Virus record (IMG/VR): IMGVR_UViG_3300044816_000008 | Location: 1-61,359 of that record | DNA length: 61,359 bases | Reading direction: 5' to 3' (one strand) | Source of the DNA: a virus | Shown here: positions 21,232-29,487 of the stretch, piece by piece | Numbering within the stretch: position 1 is the first letter of the stretch | How the letters are laid out: the number at the start of each line of letters is the position of its first letter | Translations under genes and position numbers: made by a program | Notes under the pieces: generated by a model | Told to the model about the DNA's origin: nothing | What the model saw: only the letters and a program-made list of their open reading frames with translations | Database searches by the model: none

Positions 21232-21961
21232 GGCAACGCCCAAGGCGACAGTCAAGACAAGCAAGATTCTGGAAGCGATCAATCTCATTCAGGCCGAGGT
21301 TGGTAAGATCGAGAAGAACGGAGTCATGGACTTTGGTAAGACCAAGTACAACTTCGTTAAGAACGACGACATTATCGAGACGGTGACCAAGCAGCTTCAG
21401 GAGAACAACGTTGTAACCCGTGTCCGCACGGTGAGCAGGGACGTGGAGAACCGTGACCTTGGTTCCACTCGTGTCTTCCCAATGGTTTCGGTTGAAATCA
21501 TGGTGACCTACGTGTCGGCCATTGATGGGTCCGAGTTTGAAGCGGGTCCGTTCTGGGGCGAAGGTGCGGGTAACGACGACAAGGGACTGCGTAAGGCGTA
21601 CACCACAGCGCAGAAGATTGCCAACCTGCTCACGTTCAACATCGCAACAGGTGAGCCTGATCCTGACGAGTACTACACCAAGGACGCCAACCTACCAGCA
21701 AGTGCAATCGGTACGCCAGCACCACCAAGCCGCACCGAGAAGACGATCACTGGTGCAGCACAGACTCACGAGGCTCAAATCAAGAGGCTTCAGGGTCAGG
21801 TCAAGGCGGCAGCGGGAGCTATTGGATTCGACGGATCGCAGATCAATGCTATCGGTGCAGGATTTGGTGGAGAGGACTTCATCATGAACCCCACCGCCCT
21901 CCAGCAGACCTATGATGCACTCGTGAAGATTGCTAAGGACCAGCAAGTTCAGGAGGCGTAA
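21200..21961 (+). CDS. erf: ERF-family single-strand annealing recombinase
   Basis: GTG at 21200 with GGGAG upstream; 253 residues. An Ala/Thr/Lys-rich start precedes the ERF core: KILEAINLIQAEVGKI, KYNFVKNDDIIETV, FWGEGAGNDDKGLRKAYTTA, QKIANLLTFNIATG, and the acidic EPDPDEYY. The C-terminal domain (HEAQIKRLQGQVKAAAGAIG) is a helix bundle. It anneals complementary single strands, working with the exonuclease (22179) and SSB (23261) of the same operon. Confidence 0.88.
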   Translation: MTTTAPATPAKATPKATVKTSKILEAINLIQAEVGKIEKNGVMDFGKTKYNFVKNDDIIETVTKQLQENNVVTRVRTVSRDVENRDLGSTRVFPMVSVEIMVTYVSAIDGSEFEAGPFWGEGAGNDDKGLRKAYTTAQKIANLLTFNIATGEPDPDEYYTKDANLPASAIGTPAPPSRTEKTITGAAQTHEAQIKRLQGQVKAAAGAIGFDGSQINAIGAGFGGEDFIMNPTALQQTYDALVKIAKDQQVQEA

Positions 21962-22182
21962 TGTTTCGCTTCGACATGCTGTACTATCCAGTCAATCGCA
22001 ACTCTGATTATGGCAAGCCTATTACCGTGCTAGCGGAGACGGAGCAAGAGGCGATCAATAAGGCGGCTGTTGTTATCGGGGATACACGCGGTGACTATCA
22101 GTACTTGATCAAGTCCATTAATGAAGAGAGCCCAAGAAATATGAATATAGTTCAGACTCTTGCTGAATATGGACTGCTGTGA
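21961..22182 (+). CDS. Hypothetical protein, 73 aa
   Basis: TAATG coupling to the ERF gene. MFRFDMLYYPVNRNSDYGKP, then TVLAETEQEAINKAAVVIG, a beta-alpha unit seen in small proteins that sit near recombination genes. Function unknown. Confidence 0.65.
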   Translation: MFRFDMLYYPVNRNSDYGKPITVLAETEQEAINKAAVVIGDTRGDYQYLIKSINEESPRNMNIVQTLAEYGLL

Positions 22183-23051
22183 CACAACCAGAACTAGCAG
22201 TACGAGCGTCCGGCAGCGGCGGACGTGGATACGCACACCCACACACTAAAGAGGTGGTGCCCTCAGTTACGACCGTCCTAAAGATGGCGGCGCAACCGGG
22301 TATCGTACAGTGGGCGGTAGATCAAACGGCAGCGTATGCCGTGGCGAATATTGACGCCCTACTCAGTAAGACGGAAACGCAGGGATGGAACTCTCTACGG
22401 TGGTACTGGAAGCGCTCGCCGCTACCACTAGAAAAGGGTTATGATATCCGCAACTATCATCTGGGCGTGCTCAACGACGCAGCCGAACTCGGCACGAGCA
22501 TGCACGAATGGATCGAAGCAGATATTGATCCCTCGTTTTCGTATCCTAACACAACTCTAGAGCCCGAAGCATTCTGGGAAATGGTATCTGTTTGGGCCGA
22601 CTGGTTTGCTCAGCACGAGATTGAACCAAAGCATACCGAACTCACGGTGTGGAATCATACGCTGGGATACGCCGGAACACTGGACCTAGACTGCATCATC
22701 GACCGGGAACGTTGGTTGATCGACGCCAAGACATCCCGTGCTCTCTGGCCTGAGCATAGCATGCAGCTTTCCGCACTAAGGTTTGCGGAAACGATGCTAC
22801 TCAAGCAGGAGGACGGGACTTACGTAGAAGAGGAATGGAAATCAGATGAGTGGTTTGATAACTACGGTTTCCTCCATGTACGACCGAACGATGTGGACAA
22901 TAAGGGAAATCCAGTCCCAGCGTACGTCGAGCTCGTTGAGGCAATGGACATGGAAGAGCACTTTGAATGGTTTCAGGGTCTTCTTACGGCAAAGAAATCC
23001 GAAATCAAAATCGGTAAGCTCCAAAGAGAGAGGCTAGCTATTGATAACTAG
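22179..23051 (+). CDS. PD-(D/E)XK exonuclease (Cas4/RecB-like)
   Basis: GTG start overlapping the previous stop; 290 residues. Motifs: VPSVTTVLKM near the start, GTSMHEWIEADI (the conserved H), HTELTVW (E), GYAGTLDLDCIID (D), WLIDAKTS (D-x-K) and HSMQLSAL (Q). This is the RecB-type nuclease used by phages to resect double-strand ends for annealing. Operon with ERF and SSB. Confidence 0.87.
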   Translation: MTQPELAVRASGSGGRGYAHPHTKEVVPSVTTVLKMAAQPGIVQWAVDQTAAYAVANIDALLSKTETQGWNSLRWYWKRSPLPLEKGYDIRNYHLGVLNDAAELGTSMHEWIEADIDPSFSYPNTTLEPEAFWEMVSVWADWFAQHEIEPKHTELTVWNHTLGYAGTLDLDCIIDRERWLIDAKTSRALWPEHSMQLSALRFAETMLLKQEDGTYVEEEWKSDEWFDNYGFLHVRPNDVDNKGNPVPAYVELVEAMDMEEHFEWFQGLLTAKKSEIKIGKLQRERLAIDN

Positions 23052-23259
23052 TGAAGATGTAGGCGTAGGTGGAACGGTCATTAAGGACGAAACGGGGTAC
23101 ACGGTTGCTCACGTGCAGCCAATGGAGTTTGATCCACTGACTCCGGTTCTTGTGTCCTTGAAAAACTACGATGTCTATGCTAACCTTAGTGTAGAGGAAA
23201 CAGAGGCGCTGATTGATGCGCTTAATCTTGCGCTTATGGCGCTTGGAATGGGAGAATAA
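23041..23259 (+). CDS. Hypothetical protein, 72 aa
   Basis: TTG start with AGAGG upstream. GGTVIKDETGYTVAHVQPME, then a strand and the helix VEETEALIDALNLALMALG. It resembles small proteins encoded with phage SSBs. Not recognised. Confidence 0.6.
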   Translation: MITSEDVGVGGTVIKDETGYTVAHVQPMEFDPLTPVLVSLKNYDVYANLSVEETEALIDALNLALMALGMGE

Positions 23260-23260
23260 T

Positions 23261-23638
23261 TTGTCCAGATTTAATGCAACGTTCGATGGTGGAGTAGTCG
23301 CCGAGCCGGAGCGTATTGGCAAGGATGGCAACGGTCTAAAGTTGGTCGTCTATGTCAATGAGGAACGCAAGAACAAGGACACCGGAGACTACGAGAAGAC
23401 GGGTAACGTCTCGAAGATTCAGGTAGCACTCTGGGGTGACCTCGCAAATGAGGACGTTCGCTATGGCGACCTTGTTGAAGTTGACGCCAGCCTGACTGAG
23501 CATGAGTACGAGAAGCAGGACGGCTCTAAGGGTCGCCAGCTTCAAACCACATGGGTCAATTCCATCGTCGTTAAATGGCGGAAGGGCGAGGGCGCAGTTG
23601 CAGCCAGTAGCAGCGCTGATAGCGGTCTTCCTTGGTAG
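23261..23638 (+). CDS. ssb: Single-stranded DNA-binding protein
   Basis: TTG at 23261 with GGGAG upstream gives 125 residues. SRFNATFDGGVVAEPERIGK, VVYVNEERKNKDTG, VSKIQVALWGDLANE and YGDLVEVDASLTEHEYE follow the OB-fold pattern. The C-terminus (SADSGLPW) recalls the SSB tip that docks partners. It protects single strands for replication and annealing. Confidence 0.83.
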   Translation: MSRFNATFDGGVVAEPERIGKDGNGLKLVVYVNEERKNKDTGDYEKTGNVSKIQVALWGDLANEDVRYGDLVEVDASLTEHEYEKQDGSKGRQLQTTWVNSIVVKWRKGEGAVAASSSADSGLPW

Positions 23639-23653
23639 TACCCCGGTGAACTA

Positions 23654-23672
23654 GCCACTAATCGGGAGTGGC
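23654..23672 (+). terminator. Hairpin after ssb
   Basis: GCCACT (23654-23659) and AGTGGC (23667-23672) form a perfect 6-bp stem with a 7-base loop. No T-tract. It could also help process the adjacent tRNA. Confidence 0.4.
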
Positions 23673-23678
23673 ACCAAT

Positions 23679-23748
23679 CCCCAGTACTAATTGAGTAGCG
23701 GTTGCGAAGGTCCAAACTTCGTCCGATGGTTCGACTCCATTGCTGGGT
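23679..23748 (+). tRNA. tRNA-Trp (anticodon CCA)
   Basis: Acceptor CCCAGT/GCTGGG with one G-T pair, anticodon arm CGAAG-GTCCAAA-CTTCG, and T arm GATGG-TTCGACT-CCATT. The D arm is weak (TAAT/GGTTG). About 70 bases, no encoded CCA in the standard place. It sits between ssb and the primase gene. Confidence 0.75.
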
Positions 23749-23791
23749 ACCAATAAAATATAAAGCTATATATAAAGCCGAGGGAGCGCCC

Positions 23792-26050
23792 GTGCCAAAT
23801 GAGGCCGTACAAAAGAAAACCCTACGGACATTCTATGAAAGCATCTGGGCTGAAATGTCCGGCAACGTTATCGTGGGACTACGGGACCGACCGGGACCAC
23901 GTGGTAAAGTCAACCGCTTTGAGGACTTTAAGTATCCAGAGCAGCTTGACGAAATCATCCAGTGGACAATGGACCACCGCAATGAGGATGTCTACGCTTC
24001 GCCCCTGATCTATGGGGACGAGCGTGGAGAGAGTGGTAAGCTTCGCCGCATTCCAGAGAATGCCCTGTGGAGCCAGACCGCCTATCAGGACTCGGATACG
24101 TGCGAGCCACAAAACTTTAGGTTCCGTCCGTCCGTTCACATTCAGTCCTCTGCTGGACGCTATCAGGATTACTGGATGCTAACTGAGCCAGTCCCCGCAC
24201 ACGAGGCATCCCAGATCAGTCGCAAGATTGCTATCGCCCACCGGGATCAGGGTTCAGACCCTAGCTCGTGGTCAGCGAACAAGGTTCTTCGCGTGCCGCT
24301 TACGACCAATCATTCTCATGGCTATCCTGAGGATGTTACGGTTACGTTCTCGGGTGATATGTACGACGCTAAGGACCTCAGTGGGGGCTACGACGACATA
24401 GAACTGGTAGACCGGGCAATTATCCGTCTGCCACCGGACGTGTCTTACGAGTCGATTGAGGACCTCCCAGACTATGCTGACGCACTCGACAAGCTGCCCG
24501 AGGGTTTCGATGTTGAGACGCTGACGAAAGAGGTACCCGCTGATGTTGACCGCTCACGGATGCGTTACCGTCTTCTCTGTGACCTGTTCCGTACAGGAAC
24601 GCTTGACTTTGAGGACGTACTCAGTTTGGCGTGGCACGCTCCCGCTAGCCAGAAGTGGCGAGACGACCCCCGTAACCTACGCGGCCTGATTCAGGAAGCA
24701 CTCAAGGCTCAGGGCGAGGTTGCGTATGAGACTGGCGAGGGTATTAGCGGGCCGGAAGTACCTAAGGTAGGACAGTTCGATCTGTCTCTGCTCTCGGACG
24801 ACGAGCGCGCCTCTGTTGCTGGCGAGGATAACTGGCTCAAGCGTTGGGACGAGTGGAACCGCTCGAAGCTAGGGCGTGTATATAACGCACCCTACGTGGA
24901 AATGAACGGCTTGTCCATTCTTTCCGAGGCGTTTAGTGACTGCGTGTATCTGCCAATGTCCAATGGTGAAGAGAACACGAATCTCTACCTTATGGGGGTT
25001 GGCGACTCTGGCTCCGGTAAGACTTCGCACTTGAAGTTGTGGCGCGCCATGATGGACGAGCTCCACGAAGATTCGTCATGGTCTATCGGTACTAACGCTA
25101 GCCCGAACGCGCTCCACGAGGCGTTGCTTGGTCGTGACCGCAAGACTAGCGTGCTGAATGCTGATGAGGCTCACGGTTGGTTTGCTCAGCTTAACGCCGG
25201 GAGCCAGAACTGGACCGCAGGTATCTTGGAAATGCTGGCACAGTACTATGACGGATATGTTCCGCCTATGCTGCGTACTGGCAACAGAGATATCAGTGGT
25301 AAGAGTGCTAGGACGTACTTCAACATTCATCTGCTCGGCACGAGGAAGGGCAAGCTGTCGATCACGAACGTTCTCACGGACGACATGATCTACTCTGGCT
25401 TCCTTGCTCGATTCATTTGGTACATCGGTGAGGACCGCGAGGTTTCCGAAGACTCGATGGACGTGAACATGGCGAACGGTGCTGACTATGTGCAGCTAGG
25501 CTATGAGCCTATGTGTCGCCAGTGGTCGGCTGAGTTTGCGAACACGAAGAAGTTGCTGAAGGTCAAGTACAAGAAGACACGCTTTGGTATTCCGTGGGAT
25601 CGTGATGCCATTGCTCGTGTTGGGCAGATGAAGTGGGTAATCGATAGGGCGTTCCGCAAGAAGCACCCGAAGTGGGAGCTACTTGATCCTTCGATCCGTC
25701 GTCTTGGTCCAAACATGATGCGCGTTGCTGCGTTGTTGGCTGCTGAAGAGGCTGCTGATAGCGTCACGTTGCACCACGTTCTGGTAGCTATCCAGATGTG
25801 TGAAGCGTGGTTGCATAATCTTGTGGCTATGACCGAGGGCATTAGTGCGTCGGACTGGAAGCGTTCATGCGACCAGATTCTTGAGTTCGTTGCGAGCAAG
25901 GGTGTCAAGGTTCGTCGCGAGGTTGTGCTTCGTAAGTTCTCCGACCGTAAGGGACGTGAGCTTGGTGAGCAGATCAACGATCTTATGATGCAGGGACTGC
26001 TACAAGAGACGCAGGACAAGGGAGTGAAATGGCTGGTGTTGAAGGAGTAG
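23792..26050 (+). CDS. Primase-helicase fusion protein
   Basis: GTG at 23792 with GAGGGAG upstream; the longer reading would run through tRNA-Trp. 752 residues. The N-terminal half resembles RepB/AEP-type primases (SVHIQSSAGRYQDYWMLTEP, DPSSWSANKVLRVPLTTNHS). The C-terminal half has Walker A GDSGSGKTS, Walker B-like SVLNADEAHGW and GFLARFIWY, as in DUF3987-type helicases. It should prime and unwind DNA for phage replication. No phage DNA polymerase accompanies it. Confidence 0.82.
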   Translation: MPNEAVQKKTLRTFYESIWAEMSGNVIVGLRDRPGPRGKVNRFEDFKYPEQLDEIIQWTMDHRNEDVYASPLIYGDERGESGKLRRIPENALWSQTAYQDSDTCEPQNFRFRPSVHIQSSAGRYQDYWMLTEPVPAHEASQISRKIAIAHRDQGSDPSSWSANKVLRVPLTTNHSHGYPEDVTVTFSGDMYDAKDLSGGYDDIELVDRAIIRLPPDVSYESIEDLPDYADALDKLPEGFDVETLTKEVPADVDRSRMRYRLLCDLFRTGTLDFEDVLSLAWHAPASQKWRDDPRNLRGLIQEALKAQGEVAYETGEGISGPEVPKVGQFDLSLLSDDERASVAGEDNWLKRWDEWNRSKLGRVYNAPYVEMNGLSILSEAFSDCVYLPMSNGEENTNLYLMGVGDSGSGKTSHLKLWRAMMDELHEDSSWSIGTNASPNALHEALLGRDRKTSVLNADEAHGWFAQLNAGSQNWTAGILEMLAQYYDGYVPPMLRTGNRDISGKSARTYFNIHLLGTRKGKLSITNVLTDDMIYSGFLARFIWYIGEDREVSEDSMDVNMANGADYVQLGYEPMCRQWSAEFANTKKLLKVKYKKTRFGIPWDRDAIARVGQMKWVIDRAFRKKHPKWELLDPSIRRLGPNMMRVAALLAAEEAADSVTLHHVLVAIQMCEAWLHNLVAMTEGISASDWKRSCDQILEFVASKGVKVRREVVLRKFSDRKGRELGEQINDLMMQGLLQETQDKGVKWLVLKE

Positions 26051-26388
26051 TAGTACCCCTGTGTATCTACCCACTTGAAAAGCTCTCAGAAGCCGATCTA
26101 AGCCCTTTAAAAAAAGCCTTCGAGTCCTTACACCTACCCATGCACGTTAGGCCCTCCAGAGCGCTGCCAGCGTCTCCTGGCACCATATTAGCGGTGGGCG
26201 AGACGCCTAACTTTCTATGTCGGTACATTTACGTGGCATCAGTGGACTCACCGGGGTTGGCTGACGCTATCAAGACCGTGTTGTTGAACCTAGACGACCC
26301 ATGGATAGTGGATGAACTTGACATGCTGAACATGATTTCTGGCGGGGGCTATAAGGAAATAGATGAGACTATCGAAGAGGAAGTCTAG
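26029..26388 (+). CDS. Hypothetical protein, 119 aa
   Basis: Overlaps the end of the primase-helicase by 22 bases. Order: PLCIYPLEKLSEADLSPLKK, HVRPSRALPASPGTILAVGE, then YIYVASVDSPGLADAIKTV. Alternating strands and helices suggest a compact alpha/beta fold. The acidic C-terminus ends DETIEEEV. No family recognised. Confidence 0.65.
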   Translation: MAGVEGVVVPLCIYPLEKLSEADLSPLKKAFESLHLPMHVRPSRALPASPGTILAVGETPNFLCRYIYVASVDSPGLADAIKTVLLNLDDPWIVDELDMLNMISGGGYKEIDETIEEEV

Positions 26389-26542
26389 CCTTTCTTGCTT
26401 TGGACACACCGGCAAGGCTAAGATGAGATTCACTAGTGAGCAAGCTGCTTACGACTGGATCAACGAGAACCACCACAAGGGAATGAAAGTCTATCGATGC
26501 CCGGATTGTAAGGGTGTCCACATTGCGCACGGGAGGAACTAG
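26363..26542 (+). CDS. Zinc-ribbon-like small protein, 59 aa
   Basis: ATG at 26363. MRLSKRKSSLSCFGHTGKAK, then AYDWINENHHKGMKVYRCPD with CPDC-KGVHIAH. C-x-x-H plus C-x-x-C near the end fits a zinc ribbon; this fold (a Tyr-rich helix between two knuckles) is common in actinophages. It overlaps the previous gene by 26 bases and its stop shares one base with the next start. Confidence 0.6.
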   Translation: MRLSKRKSSLSCFGHTGKAKMRFTSEQAAYDWINENHHKGMKVYRCPDCKGVHIAHGRN

Positions 26543-26805
26543 TGCCCATTCAATATACTGACGAATACCTCAGACGACAGGACGCCTCTGACACTGTCAA
26601 CTGGGCTACGGCGTTACGTCAAGTAGTAACTAGCACCGAAGATGCAGCTGACAGCTTTCGTTATATGAATCAAGCGCTTGGAGAAATGTATGCTAGACCA
26701 GTTGGTGCTAGGGAATACGCACCGCGTAACCAAAGGGTCGCCCTTCGTCGTAAGTTCGGCAAGCTCGCCTACAACTTCTACTTCAGGGAGACGGCTCACT
26801 ACTAA
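26542..26805 (+). CDS. Hypothetical protein, 87 aa
   Basis: GTG start, coupled to the zinc-ribbon gene, with GGGAGG upstream. Helical (DTVNWATALRQVVTSTEDAA), with a basic end (QRVALRRKFGKLAYNFYFRE). Coding potential continues past its stop in the +1 frame (see the next gene). Confidence 0.6.
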   Translation: MPIQYTDEYLRRQDASDTVNWATALRQVVTSTEDAADSFRYMNQALGEMYARPVGAREYAPRNQRVALRRKFGKLAYNFYFRETAHY

Positions 26806-26875
26806 TCCGCATGCTACATACGGACCCGGAGACGGGCGCGACTGGCACCAGTGGGCGCAGGACCTCAAGGCTGAA

Positions 26876-27265
26876 ATGGCTACGGCTGCTCAGGTTGAAG
26901 AGGATATCGATACTGAGCCACAGATTCTCATCAAGGCCGAAGACGCTAAACCGGAAATCTATCTCGATACGCCAGCAGAAAAACTGTGTGCTCTCGCAGA
27001 AAAGCATGGCTGGGAGACGCGGCTAGGGTACTCTAAATCCTTCACCGAGGGCGGCACGATCAAGACCGGCGACAAGGTTGGGCAGTCTCACCCAGACGTA
27101 ACGCGAGAACAGCTATGGTTGCTAGCTCGCAAGCAAGGCTCAGGCACCATTGAAATCATGTACGCTCGACGTAACGGTGGCAAGTGGGTCCGCGAGTGGG
27201 GCGCTCGACGTGGTGTCCTACACATGATGAGCGACACAGAAATGAAGGAGTACATCAAAGCATGA
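26876..27265 (+). CDS. Hypothetical protein, 129 aa, start uncertain
   Basis: ATG at 26876 with AAGG upstream gives MATAAQVEEDIDTEPQILIK and a C-terminal domain with GWETRLGYSKSFTEGG and TIEIMYARRNGGKWVREWG. However, the same frame has sensible sequence (YGPGDGRDWHQWAQDLKAE) back to about 26805 with no start codon, so the true N-terminus could come by frameshift from the previous gene or from a far upstream TTG at 26678. Function unknown. Confidence 0.55.
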   Translation: MATAAQVEEDIDTEPQILIKAEDAKPEIYLDTPAEKLCALAEKHGWETRLGYSKSFTEGGTIKTGDKVGQSHPDVTREQLWLLARKQGSGTIEIMYARRNGGKWVREWGARRGVLHMMSDTEMKEYIKA

Positions 27266-27579
27266 ATGATCTAACCCCCGTCTTTATAGTGCTATTTCTT
27301 ATCGCCTGCATGGCTGTAGTCGCAGCGGGATATGCACTTCTCGACTGGCGCATAAAGCGGATCGTAGCGCGTGATAAAAAGGATGAGGGGCTTACTCTTG
27401 AGGATCGTATCCGTATTTCTTACATAACGACAGGGCGATACTTGGGGGTACCTGAATACTGGATGAACCTATGGCTCCAAGAGCTTCACAAGCTACCGGG
27501 AATCCCAATCGAAACGGCCTCCCTACGTATCATGGAGTTCACAGAAAGGTTCCTACGTGAGCACGATAACAGGGAGTGA
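27262..27579 (+). CDS. N-terminally anchored membrane protein, 105 aa
   Basis: ATGA coupling. Residues 5-28 are a membrane helix (VFIVLFLIACMAVVAAGYAL). The cytoplasmic part is helical (LTLEDRIRISYITTGRYLGV, ELHKLPGIPIETASLRIMEF). Overlaps the resolvase gene by 23 bases. Role unknown. Confidence 0.65.
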   Translation: MNDLTPVFIVLFLIACMAVVAAGYALLDWRIKRIVARDKKDEGLTLEDRIRISYITTGRYLGVPEYWMNLWLQELHKLPGIPIETASLRIMEFTERFLREHDNRE

Positions 27580-28021
27580 TCCCGGTGTAGCTACGGGTTG
27601 GGCGTGGGGAGACTACTCAGATACGCAACCTTTTGAACTAGAAGGTGCTTGGATTACTGCCGACTTCAAAAAATCATGTAGCTACTGGCATGATGAGTAT
27701 GGAGACGAACTGGTGGTAGAGCGATTCGTCCTGCGTAATCGGGGGTTCGTGCCGAATATCGAAGGCGTCAAGCTTGAAGGTGTTATTGAGGATACATGGG
27801 AACAGCACTTCAAGGATATCTACTGGCAGACGCCGAGCTTCAAAGGCAAAGCCGGAGAAATGGACGCAGTTCTCAAGCGTATCGGGATGTGGCAGACAGG
27901 TAAGATGGTCGGTCACAAGGACGGACGAGATGCAAATGATGCTATTATCCACATCCTCAAGCGCATGATTATCAAGCGGCACATACCTACGCTCGAAGCC
28001 TACTTCCCGGATTTGATCTAG
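27557..28021 (+). CDS. RuvC-like Holliday junction resolvase
   Basis: GTG start, 154 residues. RNase H-fold acidic residues are visible: GSDPGVATGWAW (D), VVERFVLRN (E), LEGVIEDTW, and HKDGRDANDAIIHILK (D-x(2)-D-A). This is the small RuvC-like family in phage replication operons. It should cut branched DNA before packaging. Its C-terminal codons overlap the holin promoter. Confidence 0.8.
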   Translation: MSTITGSDPGVATGWAWGDYSDTQPFELEGAWITADFKKSCSYWHDEYGDELVVERFVLRNRGFVPNIEGVKLEGVIEDTWEQHFKDIYWQTPSFKGKAGEMDAVLKRIGMWQTGKMVGHKDGRDANDAIIHILKRMIIKRHIPTLEAYFPDLI

Positions 28022-28041
28022 TCCAACTAATAGTGTAGAAT
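28013..28041 (+). promoter_or_regulatory. Promoter for the holin-like gene
   Basis: TTGATC (28013-28018), 17 bases, TAGAAT (28036-28041). It overlaps the end of the resolvase gene and lies 26 bases before the ATG at 28067. Confidence 0.6.
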
Positions 28042-28066
28042 AATAACATCCAAAAGAAAGGCACGC

Positions 28067-28420
28067 ATGGCAACGACAATTTCAACACCTGTTTCCCCGA
28101 AGATTAAGTGGGGAGCTATCTGGGGTGTACTAGCTGGTTTGGGTTCGGCGGCAGTTATGGCTGCGGTTGGCGCACTAGACCCGCACGTCTTCGATAGTCT
28201 AGGCGCATTCGGACCCCTGATCTACTCGGCCATTGTCGCCGGGGCCGCTACCCTCGCTGGTTATCTTGCAAAGGATAAGCTGCGCGAAATCGGACAGGCA
28301 ACAATTATCTCCGCATCACAGCCGAACAACACGGTAGTGAATGGTGGAGGAACCGTTGCGCCCGGTGGTACTTTTGGTGATCCTTCGACAGGTAATCCAC
28401 CCGAGAGTCTCATCCAGTAA
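28067..28420 (+). CDS. Holin-like two-helix membrane protein
   Basis: A 117-residue protein with AAAGG upstream. Two hydrophobic helices (GAIWGVLAGLGSAAVMAAVG; GPLIYSAIVAGAATLAGYLA) are joined by a short DPHVFDSLGAF turn. The C-terminus is a Gly/Pro/Asn-rich tail (NTVVNGGGTVAPGGTFGDP). This resembles holins of actinophages. It has its own promoter and terminator but lies far from the endolysin gene at 56109. Confidence 0.65.
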   Translation: MATTISTPVSPKIKWGAIWGVLAGLGSAAVMAAVGALDPHVFDSLGAFGPLIYSAIVAGAATLAGYLAKDKLREIGQATIISASQPNNTVVNGGGTVAPGGTFGDPSTGNPPESLIQ

Positions 28421-28489
28421 CGCTTCCTCTTAGCCCCAAGTGATTTTATCCCACGTGGCCGAGAGGTAGGTGACTTATCTAATAGTTGA

Positions 28490-28521
28490 GCACCCTGCAT
28501 ATATCGGCAGGGTGCTTTTCT
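28490..28521 (+). terminator. Rho-independent terminator
   Basis: GCACCCTGC (28490-28498) and GCAGGGTGC (28507-28515) form a perfect 9-bp stem, followed by TTTTCT. The clearest rightward terminator in the window. Confidence 0.85.
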
Positions 28522-28530
28522 ATGCCCAGT

Positions 28531-28559
28531 TTGACAAGTCGGACATGATGTAGTATGGT
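28531..28559 (+). promoter_or_regulatory. Strong sigma70-like promoter
   Basis: TTGACA (28531-28536), 17 bases, TATGGT (28554-28559). It lies just after the terminator and 20 bases before the start of the exonuclease gene. Confidence 0.7.
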
Positions 28560-28578
28560 AAGTACAGGAAAGGGAGCT

Positions 28579-29487
28579 ATGCAAAAGATTACTTATGCAA
28601 TGCTGAAGTCCGTTGATGGACTCTCGTCTAGGGATGCCGGGATTAAACTCGGTGTCGGAAAGTCTTCCATTAACAACGCACGCGAGAAGGTTCGCAAGGG
28701 CAAGTTCTTTGAATATGATACACCAGCTACACGTAGCGTAGAGGGTGCTCGTATTCTTACTATCGATATTGAATCAAAACCCATTACCGCATGGGTATGG
28801 GGACTCTGGGATCAGAACGTAGGGATTACCCAGATCAAGGAGAACGGTGGCATGATCTGTTTCGCTGCCAAGTGGCTAGACAGTGAAGAGATTCTCTTCT
28901 ACTCCACGTACAAGGATGGGTACCACGCAATGGTGCGCGCTGCTCACGACCTGCTCTCTGAGGCTGACTTTGTGGTGGGTTACAATAGTGTCCGATATGA
29001 CATGCGACGTATCAATAACGAGTTCCTTGCAGAAGACTTGGGACCCGCTAAGCCGTATAAGAATATCGACATCATGAAGATCAATAAGGTACAGTTCGAT
29101 CTTCCCTCACGTAAGCTTGACTACCTCGCTCAGTTCACCGGCGAAGGCGCGAAGCTAGAGCACACTGGATTCCAGCTTTGGGTAGATTGCATGAATGACG
29201 ACCCGGACGCTTGGGCACTCATGGAAGAGTATAACAAGCAGGACGTGATCATTACCGAGAAGACATATCTACACCTTCTCCCGTGGCTCACCAATGCACC
29301 GCACCTTGGGCTCTATGGCATGATCGATGATTGCTGCCCGTATTGTGGTGGCACTGAGCTCGTTGAGTCTGGGCTCACGCATACTAATGTCCAGAGCTAC
29401 GACCTGTTCAAGTGCTCGAACTGTAGGGCATGGGTACGCGGCACGAAGACACGCGGACAGACACTGACCACGAGGGCTGTCCGCTAG
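28579..29487 (+). CDS. DnaQ-like 3'-5' exonuclease with HTH and zinc ribbon
   Basis: ATG at 28579 (AAAGGGAG upstream); 302 residues. N-terminal HTH (GLSSRDAGIKLGVGKSSINN). Middle: the DEDDy exonuclease pattern LTIDIES (D-x-E), GYNSVRYDMRR (D), and YNKQDVIITEKTYL (Y-x(3)-D). C-terminus: zinc ribbon CPYCGG ... FKCSNCRAW. It could trim or proofread DNA ends; the HTH and ribbon suggest it is targeted. It is the last rightward gene and has its own promoter. Confidence 0.82.
   Translation: MQKITYAMLKSVDGLSSRDAGIKLGVGKSSINNAREKVRKGKFFEYDTPATRSVEGARILTIDIESKPITAWVWGLWDQNVGITQIKENGGMICFAAKWLDSEEILFYSTYKDGYHAMVRAAHDLLSEADFVVGYNSVRYDMRRINNEFLAEDLGPAKPYKNIDIMKINKVQFDLPSRKLDYLAQFTGEGAKLEHTGFQLWVDCMNDDPDAWALMEEYNKQDVIITEKTYLHLLPWLTNAPHLGLYGMIDDCCPYCGGTELVESGLTHTNVQSYDLFKCSNCRAWVRGTKTRGQTLTTRAVR

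Noticed and set aside
28440-28490. tRNA-like D-arm sequence (GTGGCCGAGAGGTAGG) before the terminator at 28490
   Set aside because: No matching acceptor or T arm; the following stem is a standard terminator.
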